The notes beneath the pieces were generated by a model. It was not told the DNA's origin. It ran no database searches and saw only the letters and a list, made by a program, of their open reading frames with translations. The position numbers and the translations under genes are program-made. From an uncultured Collinsella sp. (GTDB taxonomy: Bacteria; Actinomycetota; Coriobacteriia; Coriobacteriales; Coriobacteriaceae): DNA of 16,372 nt. Of this stretch, positions 6,183-13,638 are shown piece by piece. The stretch covers positions 1 through 16,372 of the forward strand of contig CABVBR010000030.1 of assembly GCA_902496645.1 (NCBI GenBank), given 5' to 3'. Position 1 is the first letter of the stretch; every line of letters begins with the position of its first letter.

Positions 6183-6572
6183 TTAGTCGGTCATTGTTGG
6201 GGCCGATGTGCCGTCCCGGCCCAGCATTGCCCTTAGCTTCTCAAAGCTTTCCTCGCTCAGGCAGTGCTCCATGTGACACCCCTCTTGCGAGGCAACCTCT
6301 TCCGAAACGCCTGCGTCCTCGAGCAGCCCAACAAAAAAGCAATGGCGCTCCCACATTTGGCGAGCGACCTCCAGGCCACGCTCCGTCAGATGAACGTCGC
6401 GCTTGCCCATTTCGACATAGCCGCTGTTCTCCAGCGTCGCCATGGCCTTGGAGACGCTTGCCTTGGTTACGCCCAGGTATTCGGCAACGTCAATCGATCG
6501 AACGATGCCTTGGTGCTTCGAGAGCACATAAATAGATTCGAGATAGTCTTCTCCGGATTCACGCAGGGCCAT
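6183..6572 (-). CDS. DtxR/MntR-family metal-dependent repressor
   Basis: The 129-residue protein has an N-terminal winged helix (residues about 8-60) and the start of the metal-binding/dimerisation domain. Likely ligands by comparison with MntR are D9 and E12 (in EDYLESIY), H77 (in WERHCFF), C99, E102 and H103 (CHMEHCLS). The position equivalent to MntR Glu99 is Cys, as in DtxR-type iron sensors. It has no C-terminal SH3-like domain, so it is of the short MntR length. Such proteins repress iron or manganese uptake when metal is plentiful. AAAGG precedes the ATG. It converges on the Zn ATPase and stands alone; its targets are not visible here, though GTTAGCC repeats in its own upstream region may be half-sites. 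Confidence 0.9.
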   Translation of the reverse strand: MALRESGEDYLESIYVLSKHQGIVRSIDVAEYLGVTKASVSKAMATLENSGYVEMGKRDVHLTERGLEVARQMWERHCFFVGLLEDAGVSEEVASQEGCHMEHCLSEESFEKLRAMLGRDGTSAPTMTD

Positions 6573-6597
6573 GGGCTGCCTTTCGCGATGGCTTCTA

Positions 6598-6677
6598 GTT
6601 AGCCTTTGGATACTTTTGCTTGATTTACTTTACCGCAAAAGTTGCCCATGTCTTACTACTTTGCTTAAAAGTTAGCC
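6598..6677. promoter_or_regulatory. Repeat-rich upstream region of the DtxR-family gene
   Basis: This AT-rich stretch holds GTTAGCC at 6598-6604 and 6671-6677, the core half of a DtxR box, and an ACTTTTGC/GCAAAAGT inverted pair at 6612-6619 and 6635-6642. These are candidate autoregulatory sites for the metal repressor reading leftward. Neither GTTAGCC copy extends into a full two-fold box. Confidence 0.35.
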
Positions 6678-6700
6678 GTGTTTCACAAAACGTGCGGGAC

Positions 6701-6738
6701 GAAAACAAAATGGGGACGCTCCTCAAGGGGTGTCCCCA
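6701..6738 (-). terminator. Intrinsic terminator of the ABC-F/Cof-HAD unit
   Basis: Read leftward, TGGGGAC pairs with GTCCCCA (6732-6738 with 6711-6717) and is followed by TTTTGTTTT. It lies 22 bases past the stop codon of the HAD gene. This is a canonical rho-independent terminator. Confidence 0.85.
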
Positions 6739-6759
6739 GGTGCCGGTGTCGGCCCGCAG

Positions 6760-7530
6760 CTATAGCAGCCCAAAGTGTTTAGCAGCGTTGTAGATCCCAT
6801 CGTCGTCTACGGCGGTCGTAACGTAGGTCGCTGCGGCCTTCACCGTATCCTGCGCGTTGCCCATGGCAACACTTGTGCCCACGGCCGAGAACATCGACAG
6901 GTCGTTCTCGCCGTCGCCAAAGGCAATCGCCTCGCTCGCGTCGATATCCAGCCGCTCCAGCGTCGCCGCCACGCCCAGGTCCTTGCCGCCATTAGCGGGA
7001 ATAATGTCGCAGAACAAATCGCACCAGCGCGTGGTAAGCGAATGCGCCACCGCGTCGGTCACGATATGCTCGTCGGCCGGGTCCACAAAGGCGCAGAACT
7101 GGTAAACCGGCGCATCGAAGGCGTGCTCAAACGGCTCCTCGTGGTAGACGATTCCCGCGTTGCTACCGGCCGTCACCACACGCTCGGACAGGCGGTTCAC
7201 AAACGAGTTCTCGCCCTGCATGCACAGAGAGTCGTAGCGCCCCTGCGCCACCTGGTCCACAATCACCGCGACGTCGTCCGGATCGATCGGGCAGCTGCGG
7301 TAGACGCCCTCAGCATCAAAACAGTGCTGGCCCGAAAGCGTAATGTATGCATCCCAACCAAGGTCGAACAGCCAATCCGGCATCTGATAGGTCGGGCGAC
7401 CCGTGGCGATCACGCACGCAATCCCCTGCTCGCGAAAGCTGTCGAGCACCTGCTGAGCCGACGCCGGAATCCGGTGGGTCTTAAAGCTCAGCAGTGTGCC
7501 GTCGATATCGAAAAACGCGGCCTTGATCAT
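6760..7530 (-). CDS. Cof-type HAD-superfamily phosphatase
   Basis: The 256-residue protein is of the length and layout of Cof/YidA-type HAD hydrolases, which remove phosphate from sugar phosphates, nucleotides or cofactors in the cytoplasm. Motif I is D8-I-D10-G-T, motif II is T43 in IATGR, motif III is K183 in GGKDLG, and motif IV is G205-D-G-E-N-D210. A large C2 cap domain lies between motifs II and III and sets the substrate, which cannot be predicted. The start codon lies 6 bases after the ABC-F stop, so the two are almost certainly cotranscribed; a shared function is not established. A strong terminator follows. Confidence 0.92.
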   Translation of the reverse strand: MIKAAFFDIDGTLLSFKTHRIPASAQQVLDSFREQGIACVIATGRPTYQMPDWLFDLGWDAYITLSGQHCFDAEGVYRSCPIDPDDVAVIVDQVAQGRYDSLCMQGENSFVNRLSERVVTAGSNAGIVYHEEPFEHAFDAPVYQFCAFVDPADEHIVTDAVAHSLTTRWCDLFCDIIPANGGKDLGVAATLERLDIDASEAIAFGDGENDLSMFSAVGTSVAMGNAQDTVKAAATYVTTAVDDDGIYNAAKHFGLL

Positions 7531-7536
7531 CCTCGT

Positions 7537-9396
7537 CTACTCCTCGCCCTCGAGCTTTTCGCTCGCCTCGAGCCATGCCATCTCCAGCTCGTCCATGGCG
7601 GCGTGAGCCTCGTCGATCTTTGCCTGCTGCTCGCCGAGCGCCGTGTAGTTGGTGGGGTCGACCTGGGCCATCGCGGCCTCGGCCTCCTCAACGCGGGCGC
7701 GCTGCGTCTCCATCTTGCGCTCGAGCGAGCTCACCTCGCGGCGGAGCTTCTGGCGCTCGGCGTTGGAAAGGCCGTTGGGCTGGCCACTCGACTTGGGCTT
7801 CTCGGCCGCAACCGCCGCCGCGCCGGTGTCGAACGTGCCGGTCTTGGCGCTCGGCGCGCCCACGGGCTCGCCCTCGGCGGTGGCGTTGCACAGGCGCAGG
7901 TACTGGTCGACGCCGCCGGGCATGTGCGTCAGGTGGCCGTCGAGCAGCGCCCACTGCTGGTCGGTCACGCGCTCCATAAGGAAGCGGTCGTGCGTCACCA
8001 GAATCAGCGTGCCCGGCCAGCCGTCGAGTAGGTCCTCGACAATCGCCAGCATGTCGGTATCGAGGTCGTTGCCCGGCTCGTCCAGGATGAGCACGTTGGG
8101 CTCGTCCAGGATCGTCAGCAGCAGCGACAGGCGACGGCGCTGGCCGCCCGAAAGGTCGCCGATGCGGCTCCAGAGCTGCTGGGTCGTAAAGCCCAGGCGC
8201 TCGCAGAGCTTCTCGGGCGAGGTCTCCTTGCCGTCGATGACGTAGTACTTCTTGTAGTTGCTCAGCACCTCGCGGATCGTGTCGCCCATAAAGGGCTCGA
8301 GCTCCTCGAGCTGCTGCGACAGCACGCCAAAGCGCACCGTCTGGCCGATCTTCACGCGGCCGCGCAGGGGTGCGATCTTGCTCTGGATCACGTCGAGCAG
8401 CGTGGACTTGCCGGCGCCGTTTTCGCCCAGCAGGCCATAGCGGTCGCCCGCACCGATGAGCCAGGTCACGTCGGAGAGCACCTGCTTGGACGCGCCGTCG
8501 GCATCGGTGTAGCCGGCGTCCACGTCGACCACGTCGATAACCTGCTTGCCCAGGCGGCTCACGGCCAGGCGCTTGAGCTCCAGCTCGTCGCGCACGGGCG
8601 GCACGTCGGCGATGAGCTCGCGGGCGGCCTCGACGCGAAACTTGGGCTTGGTGGAGCGGGCCTGGGCGCCGCGGCTCAGCCACGCGAGCTCCTTGCGCGC
8701 CATGTTGCGGCGGCGCTCCTCGGTGACGGCGGCCATGCGGTCGCGCTCCACGCGCTGCAGGATATATGCCGAGTAACCACCCTCGAAGGGATCGACCTGG
8801 CCGTCGTGGACTTCCCACATGCTGGTGCAGACCTCGTCCAAGAACCAGCGGTCGTGCGTGACCACGAGCATGGCGCCCTGACCGCGCTGCCAGCGGGCCT
8901 TAAGATGGCGCGCGAGCCAGTTGATGGTGCGCATGTCCAGGTGGTTGGTAGGCTCGTCGAGCATGAGCACGTCGTAGTCGCCGATCAGTAGGCGTGCGAG
9001 GTCCACGCGGCGGCGCTGACCGCCCGAAAGCTCGCCCACCGTGCCCTCCCAGGGCACATCGCTAATGAGGCCGGTGAGAATCTGGCGTGTGCGGGGGCTC
9101 GAGGCCCACTCGTACTCGGGCGTGTCGCCCACGACGGCATGATGCACGGTGTCGGTATCGGCAAGCTGGTCCTTTTGGCCGAGCAGCCCGATCGTGGTGC
9201 CGCGGCGATGCGTCACGCGGCCATCGTCGGGCTCCAGCGTGCCAGCGAGCACGCTCAGCAGCGTCGACTTGCCGTCGCCGTTTTTGCCGACGATACCAAT
9301 ACGGTCGCCCTCGCCCACGCCGAGCGTCACGCTATCGAAAATATGCTTGGTGGGAAACTCTAGGCTGACGGAATCGCATCCCAAAAGAATCGCCAT
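7537..9396 (-). CDS. ABC-F family ATPase, Uup-like (two ABC domains, C-terminal coiled coil)
   Basis: From ATG 9396 the protein has 619 residues; AAGGAG stands just upstream, and the longer open frame to 9510 runs through a repeat element and is not credible. It has two ABC domains and no membrane segments, so it acts in the cytoplasm, on ribosomes or nucleic acid. Site 1 has G37-K-N-G-D41-G-K-S, LSGGQRRR and LMLDEPTNHLD. Site 2 has GENGAGKS from residue 324, LSGGQRRR and LILDEPGNDLD. The C-terminal 90 residues form a charged coiled coil as in Uup. Asp41 in the first Walker A loop replaces the usual small residue. Family roles include ribosome rescue or assembly and, in some branches, antibiotic protection; the Uup-like tail argues for a housekeeping role. 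Confidence 0.93.
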   Translation of the reverse strand: MAILLGCDSVSLEFPTKHIFDSVTLGVGEGDRIGIVGKNGDGKSTLLSVLAGTLEPDDGRVTHRRGTTIGLLGQKDQLADTDTVHHAVVGDTPEYEWASSPRTRQILTGLISDVPWEGTVGELSGGQRRRVDLARLLIGDYDVLMLDEPTNHLDMRTINWLARHLKARWQRGQGAMLVVTHDRWFLDEVCTSMWEVHDGQVDPFEGGYSAYILQRVERDRMAAVTEERRRNMARKELAWLSRGAQARSTKPKFRVEAARELIADVPPVRDELELKRLAVSRLGKQVIDVVDVDAGYTDADGASKQVLSDVTWLIGAGDRYGLLGENGAGKSTLLDVIQSKIAPLRGRVKIGQTVRFGVLSQQLEELEPFMGDTIREVLSNYKKYYVIDGKETSPEKLCERLGFTTQQLWSRIGDLSGGQRRRLSLLLTILDEPNVLILDEPGNDLDTDMLAIVEDLLDGWPGTLILVTHDRFLMERVTDQQWALLDGHLTHMPGGVDQYLRLCNATAEGEPVGAPSAKTGTFDTGAAAVAAEKPKSSGQPNGLSNAERQKLRREVSSLERKMETQRARVEEAEAAMAQVDPTNYTALGEQQAKIDEAHAAMDELEMAWLEASEKLEGEE

Positions 9397-9446
9397 ATGC
9401 CCTGCTCCTTCGTAGAAATTCAACGTTGTCCATGATAGCAGCGAAA

Positions 9447-9570
9447 ACCTACCAATTAGGGACAGGTTTATTTTGGCAGGTTTTATCTGGGCAAACGCTG
9501 GAGCGGCCAAGAGGCAATCCCTGATAAAACGTTTAACCTACCAAAATAAACCTGTCCCTTTTTGGCAGGT
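9447..9570. repeat. Inverted pair of 35-nt palindromic units
   Basis: Two units, 9447-9481 and 9536-9570, each run from ACCTACCA to TGGCAGGT and face each other. Within them 25-nt arms (9458-9482 and 9535-9559) pair with one mismatch, and TTTTATC/GATAAAA (9481-9487, 9523-9529) extends the pairing inward. It lies just upstream of the ABC-F start, between that gene and the pst terminator. It looks like a small dispersed palindromic element. On the + strand it ends in a run of five Ts and could act as a terminator. Confidence 0.8.
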
Positions 9571-9586
9571 CGACAGCCGGCAGCGA

Positions 9587-9627
9587 CACAAAAAGGCGGG
9601 CCATCTCCCAAAAGAGATGACCCGCCT
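9587..9627 (-). terminator. Intrinsic terminator of the pstSCAB operon
   Basis: Read leftward, 14-nt arms (9614-9627 and 9594-9607) form a GC-rich hairpin with a 6-nt loop, followed by TTTTTGTGT. It begins 56 bases past the pstB stop. Confidence 0.92.
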
Positions 9628-9682
9628 CTCCAATCAGTCCCGTGGCGACCGTGGCCGCCGCGGGCCTCAAGCATGTCCCGGA

Positions 9683-10555
9683 CTAGGAGAACATGCCGGT
9701 GAGGTAATCATTCAGCCGCTGATCCTTGGGCCGTTGGAAAATCTCGTCGGTCTCGTCGTACTCGACCATATCGCCCATGTAGAAGAACGCCGTGCGGTTG
9801 GACACGCGCGACGCCTGCTCCATGTTGTGCGTCACGATGACGATAGCGCGCTCGGCCACAATCGATGACATAAGGTCCTCAATCGCCAGCGTCGAGATGG
9901 GGTCGAGCGCCGAGCAGGGCTCGTCGAACAAGATCACATCGGGGTTGAGCGCCAGTGTGCGTGCGATGCACAGGCGCTGCTGCTGGCCGCCCGAAAGCGC
10001 ATAGGCGCTCTTGTCGAGCTTGTCCTTAACCTCGTCCCACAGCGCCGCGCCGCGCAGGCTCTCCTCGACCATGCGGTCGAGCTCGTCGCGGTCGGTAATA
10101 CCGTGACGCTTGGGCGCAAACGTAATGTTGTCGCGGATGGACTTGCGGAACGGGTTGGGCTGCTGGAACACCATGCCAATGGAACGACGCAGCTCGTACG
10201 TATTCTCGGTCTTGGTGTTCACGTTGCGCCCGCGATAGTTGATCTCGCCCTCCACGCGGCAGCCGCGAATCTCGCGATTCATCAGGTTGAGGCTGCGCAA
10301 GAAGGTCGACTTACCGCAGCCCGAAGGCCCGATGAGCGCCGTGATCTCGCCCTTGTGAAAGTCGAGCGACGTGTCGTGCAGCGCATGGTGGTCGCCATAG
10401 TACACGTTGATGTCCTTGGTGGAGAGCACGACCTCGTCGCTCACGGCCTTGCCGCTCACGCGAACGCGCTTCTCGCTCTCCCCCACACTCGACAGAAAGT
10501 TCTGGGTCTCGGACGTGACCGCCTGGTTTGCGGGCGTTGCATTCATCTCGCTCAT
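9683..10555 (-). CDS. pstB: Phosphate ABC transporter ATP-binding protein PstB
   Basis: The 290-residue protein energises phosphate import through PstC/PstA. It shows Walker A G76-P-S-G-C-G-K-S-T84, Q-loop Q131, signature L187-S-G-G-Q191, Walker B V-I-L-F-D211-E212-P and switch H243. The sequence QQPNPF-KSI after the Q-loop is characteristic of PstB over other ABC ATPases. About 35 extra residues precede the usual start near VVLSTKDINVYYG; this tail is Ser/Glu-rich and probably disordered. The ATG overlaps the pstA stop by four bases (ATGA), so translation is coupled. It is the last gene of the operon; no phoU follows before the terminator. Confidence 0.97.
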   Translation of the reverse strand: MSEMNATPANQAVTSETQNFLSSVGESEKRVRVSGKAVSDEVVLSTKDINVYYGDHHALHDTSLDFHKGEITALIGPSGCGKSTFLRSLNLMNREIRGCRVEGEINYRGRNVNTKTENTYELRRSIGMVFQQPNPFRKSIRDNITFAPKRHGITDRDELDRMVEESLRGAALWDEVKDKLDKSAYALSGGQQQRLCIARTLALNPDVILFDEPCSALDPISTLAIEDLMSSIVAERAIVIVTHNMEQASRVSNRTAFFYMGDMVEYDETDEIFQRPKDQRLNDYLTGMFS

Positions 10556-11478
10556 TCGGCCGTCATCTTCCTTGCCAGTTGCTTGCCCACAATACGGGCG
10601 ACTACGTTAAACAGCAGCACGCAGATCATCAGCAGCGCTGCGGTGCCCCAAACGATCTGCTGGGCCTCGGGGCTGCCCTCGCCGTAGATCTTATAGATGT
10701 GCACAGCGAGCGACTCACCGGGACGGAATACGTTCCAGGCGCAGGTGGGACTCGACAGGTTAAAGCTCAAGAAGTTGAGGCGGACCGGCGAGCTCATGCC
10801 CGAGGTAAAGAGCAGCGCCGCCGCCTCGCCAAACACGCGGCCGGCCGAAAGCACGATGCCGGTCACGATGGCGGGCATGGCCTCGGGAATCAGGATGTGC
10901 AGCGTGGCCTCCCAGCGGGTGAGGCCCATGGCCAGGCACGCATCGCGCTGGGCCTGCGGCACGTCCTCGAGCGCCTGCTGAATCACGCGCACCAGGATGG
11001 GGATGTTGAACATGGTGAGCGCGACGGCGCCGGAGATGATGGAGTACTTCCAGCCCAGCTGCACCGAGAACACCAGAAAGCCGAACATGCCGACGACAAT
11101 GGAAGGCAGCGAGGACAGCGTCTCGATGGCGGTGGAGGCAATGTCGCGAACGGGGCCATCCGGTGCGTACTCGACCAGGAAGACTGCGCCGCCCAGGCTG
11201 ATGGGCACCGAGATGATCAGGGTGATCAGCAGCAGGTAGAACGAGTCGAACAGCTGGTAGAGCACGCCGCCCTGGGTGCCGTTGGCGCGCGATGGCTCCG
11301 TGAGGAAGCCCGGCTGGAACAGCGTCGAGATTCCCTCGAACAGAATGTAGGCCACCATGGAAACGACGATGAGCATGACGATGGCGACGATTGCCGTCAA
11401 CACGCCCGTGGCGATGCGGTCCTGCTTTTGGACACGCCCGAGTCTCGCCTCGTCGATGTGGATGCGCGTGCTAGCCAC
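10552..11478 (-). CDS. pstA: Phosphate ABC transporter permease PstA
   Basis: This is a polytopic membrane protein with about six helices, starting with the long segment near TGVLTAIVAIVMLIVVSM. The cytoplasmic EAA loop reads CLAMGLTRWEATLHILIPEAMP and contacts PstB. I prefer the GTG at 11478 (309 residues), which overlaps the pstC stop (GTGGCTAG) and has an AGGGGG upstream; an in-frame ATG at 11502 would give a deeper overlap and 8 more residues. With PstC it forms the inner-membrane channel for phosphate. Tight overlap at both ends marks translational coupling. Confidence 0.94.
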   Translation of the reverse strand: MASTRIHIDEARLGRVQKQDRIATGVLTAIVAIVMLIVVSMVAYILFEGISTLFQPGFLTEPSRANGTQGGVLYQLFDSFYLLLITLIISVPISLGGAVFLVEYAPDGPVRDIASTAIETLSSLPSIVVGMFGFLVFSVQLGWKYSIISGAVALTMFNIPILVRVIQQALEDVPQAQRDACLAMGLTRWEATLHILIPEAMPAIVTGIVLSAGRVFGEAAALLFTSGMSSPVRLNFLSFNLSSPTCAWNVFRPGESLAVHIYKIYGEGSPEAQQIVWGTAALLMICVLLFNVVARIVGKQLARKMTAE

Positions 11479-12379
11479 GAGCCTTCGCCCCCTTGCGGCC
11501 AATGAGATGGATGATCAGGATGAAGATGAGGCTCATGCCCATCAGCAGCAGACCAAGTGCCCACAGAACGTCGTCCTGGGCCGAGCCCTCGGCATAAACT
11601 GCCATGGACGTGGTAAGCGTGGTGGTGATGGTCGAAGCCGGCGACAACAGCGAAGTCGGCATGGCCTCGATACCGCCGATGACCATACGCACGGCAAGCG
11701 TCTCGCCAAAGGCGCGCGTCATACCCAGGATGACTGCGGTCATGAGCGACGGCATGGCGGACTTGAGCACCACGTGCCAGATGGTCTGCCAGCGGGTGTA
11801 GCCCAGTGCGAGCGAGCCCTGGCGGTAGCTGTCGGGCACGGCGCGCAGGCCATCGACCGAAAGCGTGGTCATCGTCGGCAGAATCATGACAGCCAGCACG
11901 ATGGCGCCCGGCAGGATGCCCAGGCCCGTGCTCACGTGGAAAACGCTCTTCATAAGACCGACGACCACATGAAAGCCGATCAGACCAAAGACAACCGAGG
12001 GAATACCGGTCAAAAGCTCAATGAGCGGCTGAAAGACCTTGGAGCCAAACTTAGGGCTTATCTCGACCGCGAAGATGGCAGACCCGATGGCGATGGGCAG
12101 CGCGATGAGCGTGGAGAGCACCATGACTGCAAACGAGGTGACGATCAGGGGCAGGGCGCCGGTGTAGGGCAGCCCGTTTTCGGCCGTGTTGGCCAGGTCC
12201 CACTTGGTGCCGGTGAAGAACTCGACGATCGAGACGCCGTCCTTAATGAAAGCCGAGAGACCCTTTTGGGCGACCATGAAGATAAGCGCGGCAACAACAA
12301 GCGTCACGAGCGCTACGCACGCGCCCGTGACGCCCAAGCCCACGTTCTCAAGGTCGCGCTTTGGCATCTGTTTTGCCAT
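11471..12379 (-). CDS. pstC: Phosphate ABC transporter permease PstC
   Basis: The 302-residue membrane protein has about six helices, the first at residues 14-37. Its EAA loop reads GSLALGYTRWQTIWHVVLKS and lies before the fifth helix. GIPSVVFGLIG and AFGETLAV are typical PstC segments. It pairs with PstA to form the phosphate channel. GGAAAGG precedes the ATG by seven bases. It starts 25 bases after the pstS stop and its end overlaps pstA. Confidence 0.95.
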   Translation of the reverse strand: MAKQMPKRDLENVGLGVTGACVALVTLVVAALIFMVAQKGLSAFIKDGVSIVEFFTGTKWDLANTAENGLPYTGALPLIVTSFAVMVLSTLIALPIAIGSAIFAVEISPKFGSKVFQPLIELLTGIPSVVFGLIGFHVVVGLMKSVFHVSTGLGILPGAIVLAVMILPTMTTLSVDGLRAVPDSYRQGSLALGYTRWQTIWHVVLKSAMPSLMTAVILGMTRAFGETLAVRMVIGGIEAMPTSLLSPASTITTTLTTSMAVYAEGSAQDDVLWALGLLLMGMSLIFILIIHLIGRKGAKARG

Positions 12380-12404
12380 TGCAAACCTTTCCGGGGGCGA
12401 TTAA

Positions 12405-13346
12405 TTACTTAGTGGAAACCTTGCCAGAGGCGTCCTTGACGACCTTCATGGCCGAGACGGGGATAAAGCCCTGCTCCTCGACGAGCTTGCCCTGAACGTC
12501 CTCGGACAGCATAAAGTCCAGGAAGGCCTTGGTAGCCTCGTCGGCGTCCTTTGCGCAGTACATGTGCTCGGTAGCCCAAATCTTAAAGGAGTCGTCGGTG
12601 ACGTTTGCGCTCTTGGGCTCGACGCCCTCGACCTTGACGGCGTTGAACTTGGAGTCATCGAAGTGCGAGAAGTCGAGGTAGGAGATGGCGTTGTCGGTAC
12701 TGGCAATCTGAGTCTGGACGTCGCCGGACTTGTCGAGCTCGGCGTCGCCCTTAAAGTCGACAGCCTCGTCGCCAAAGACGGCAGCCTCGAAGGTGGCGCG
12801 GGTGCCGGAGCCGGCCTTGCGGTTGAGGACGACGATGGTAGCGTCGTCGCCACCGACCTCCTTCCAGTTGGTGATCTGGCCGGAGAAGATGCCCTTGAGC
12901 TGCTCGAGGGACAGGTCGTCGACCTTGACATTCTTGGAGACGACGGGGCCCATGCCCACGACGGCGACCTCGTGGTCGACAAGGTTCTTGACCTGATCGG
13001 CCTCGAGCTTGGTCTCGGCGAAGACGTCGGAGTTACCGATGGTGACGGTGCCGGCGGCGACAGCGGTCAGGCCCTTACCCGAACCGTTGCCCGAACCGGA
13101 GATGGAGACGTCGGGGTTGGCGTCCATGAACTTCTCGGCAGCAGCCTCGACGAGAGCCTGGAACGAGGAGGCACCGTCATAGGTCACCTCGCCGGAGACG
13201 GACTCGGCAGCGGCAGCGGCGCTACCCTTGTCGGCGGCGTCGGAAGTGTTGGAGCCACCGCAACCAACAAGGCCGAGACCGACGATGCTGGCAAGACCAC
13301 CAGCGAGGCCGAGGAACTGACGACGAGAATAAGCCTGATCGAGCAT
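12405..13346 (-). CDS. pstS: Phosphate-binding lipoprotein PstS
   Basis: From ATG 13346 (313 residues; AAAGGAAG upstream) the protein begins with a signal that holds both S7-R8-R9-Q-F-L-G, a twin-arginine-like motif, and the lipobox L26-V-G-C29. It should therefore be exported, perhaps folded via Tat, and anchored by lipid on the outer face. A Ser/Ala-rich linker follows. Phosphate-contact segments are GASSF after the linker, SGSGNGSGKGL, IGNSD and RKAGSGTRATFE, the last being diagnostic for PstS. It captures phosphate for PstCAB. The first gene of the operon, it is expected to be induced by phosphate limitation, but I cannot identify a Pho box. Confidence 0.96.
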   Translation of the reverse strand: MLDQAYSRRQFLGLAGGLASIVGLGLVGCGGSNTSDAADKGSAAAAAESVSGEVTYDGASSFQALVEAAAEKFMDANPDVSISGSGNGSGKGLTAVAAGTVTIGNSDVFAETKLEADQVKNLVDHEVAVVGMGPVVSKNVKVDDLSLEQLKGIFSGQITNWKEVGGDDATIVVLNRKAGSGTRATFEAAVFGDEAVDFKGDAELDKSGDVQTQIASTDNAISYLDFSHFDDSKFNAVKVEGVEPKSANVTDDSFKIWATEHMYCAKDADEATKAFLDFMLSEDVQGKLVEEQGFIPVSAMKVVKDASGKVSTK

Positions 13347-13371
13347 GATCTTCCTTTCATACATGCGACTC

Positions 13372-13388
13372 GCGGGCACCCTGCCCGC
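13372..13388 (-). other. Leader hairpin before pstS
   Basis: GCGGGCA and TGCCCGC pair perfectly around three bases, 25 bases before the pstS start codon. It lies just upstream of the ribosome site and might affect translation or mRNA stability. The rest of the pstS leader up to the terminator at 13544 shows no clear promoter or operator. Confidence 0.4.
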
Positions 13389-13543
13389 TTTGCTGTTTGG
13401 AAAGATACGACCTCGATCAGGCGACAGCCGCGCCAGCTGCGGTTTCTTACGGGCATCTGATAGACCCTTACCGCAAGCGCTGCCCAGCCTTTACAAACGA
13501 ATAACAATCCCGGCATTTAGCGTGGCGCGCCTTTTACACCGAT

Positions 13544-13617
13544 AAAAAAAGTTGCGGTGAAATAGTTCCTGTTTGGCTGTCAGGCAGCCGATTCTAGGAA
13601 CTATTCCACCGCAACTT
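13544..13617 (-). terminator. Long nested terminator of the HAD/M20 unit
   Basis: Read leftward, 22-nt arms (13596-13617 and 13549-13570) pair with one mismatch, enclose a smaller GGCTG/CAGCC hairpin, and run into seven Ts (13544-13550 on the minus strand). It starts 22 bases after the M20 gene stop. It is a strong intrinsic terminator with an unusually long stem. Confidence 0.88.
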
Positions 13618-13638
13618 AGATTGGGAAACCGCGAAACC

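Noticed and set aside
6775..8031. 418-codon open frame on the + strand
   Set aside because: It runs antisense across two well-supported minus-strand genes (Cof-type HAD and ABC-F); the product is Arg/His/Leu-rich and not protein-like.
9397..9510. N-terminal extension of the ABC-F protein
   Set aside because: The extra 38 codons run through the palindromic element, and a good AAGGAG stands before the ATG at 9396.
10528..12412. Two long + strand open frames opposite pstA and pstC
   Set aside because: They are shadows of the permease genes; the products are extremely His/Asp/Arg-rich with no recognisable fold.
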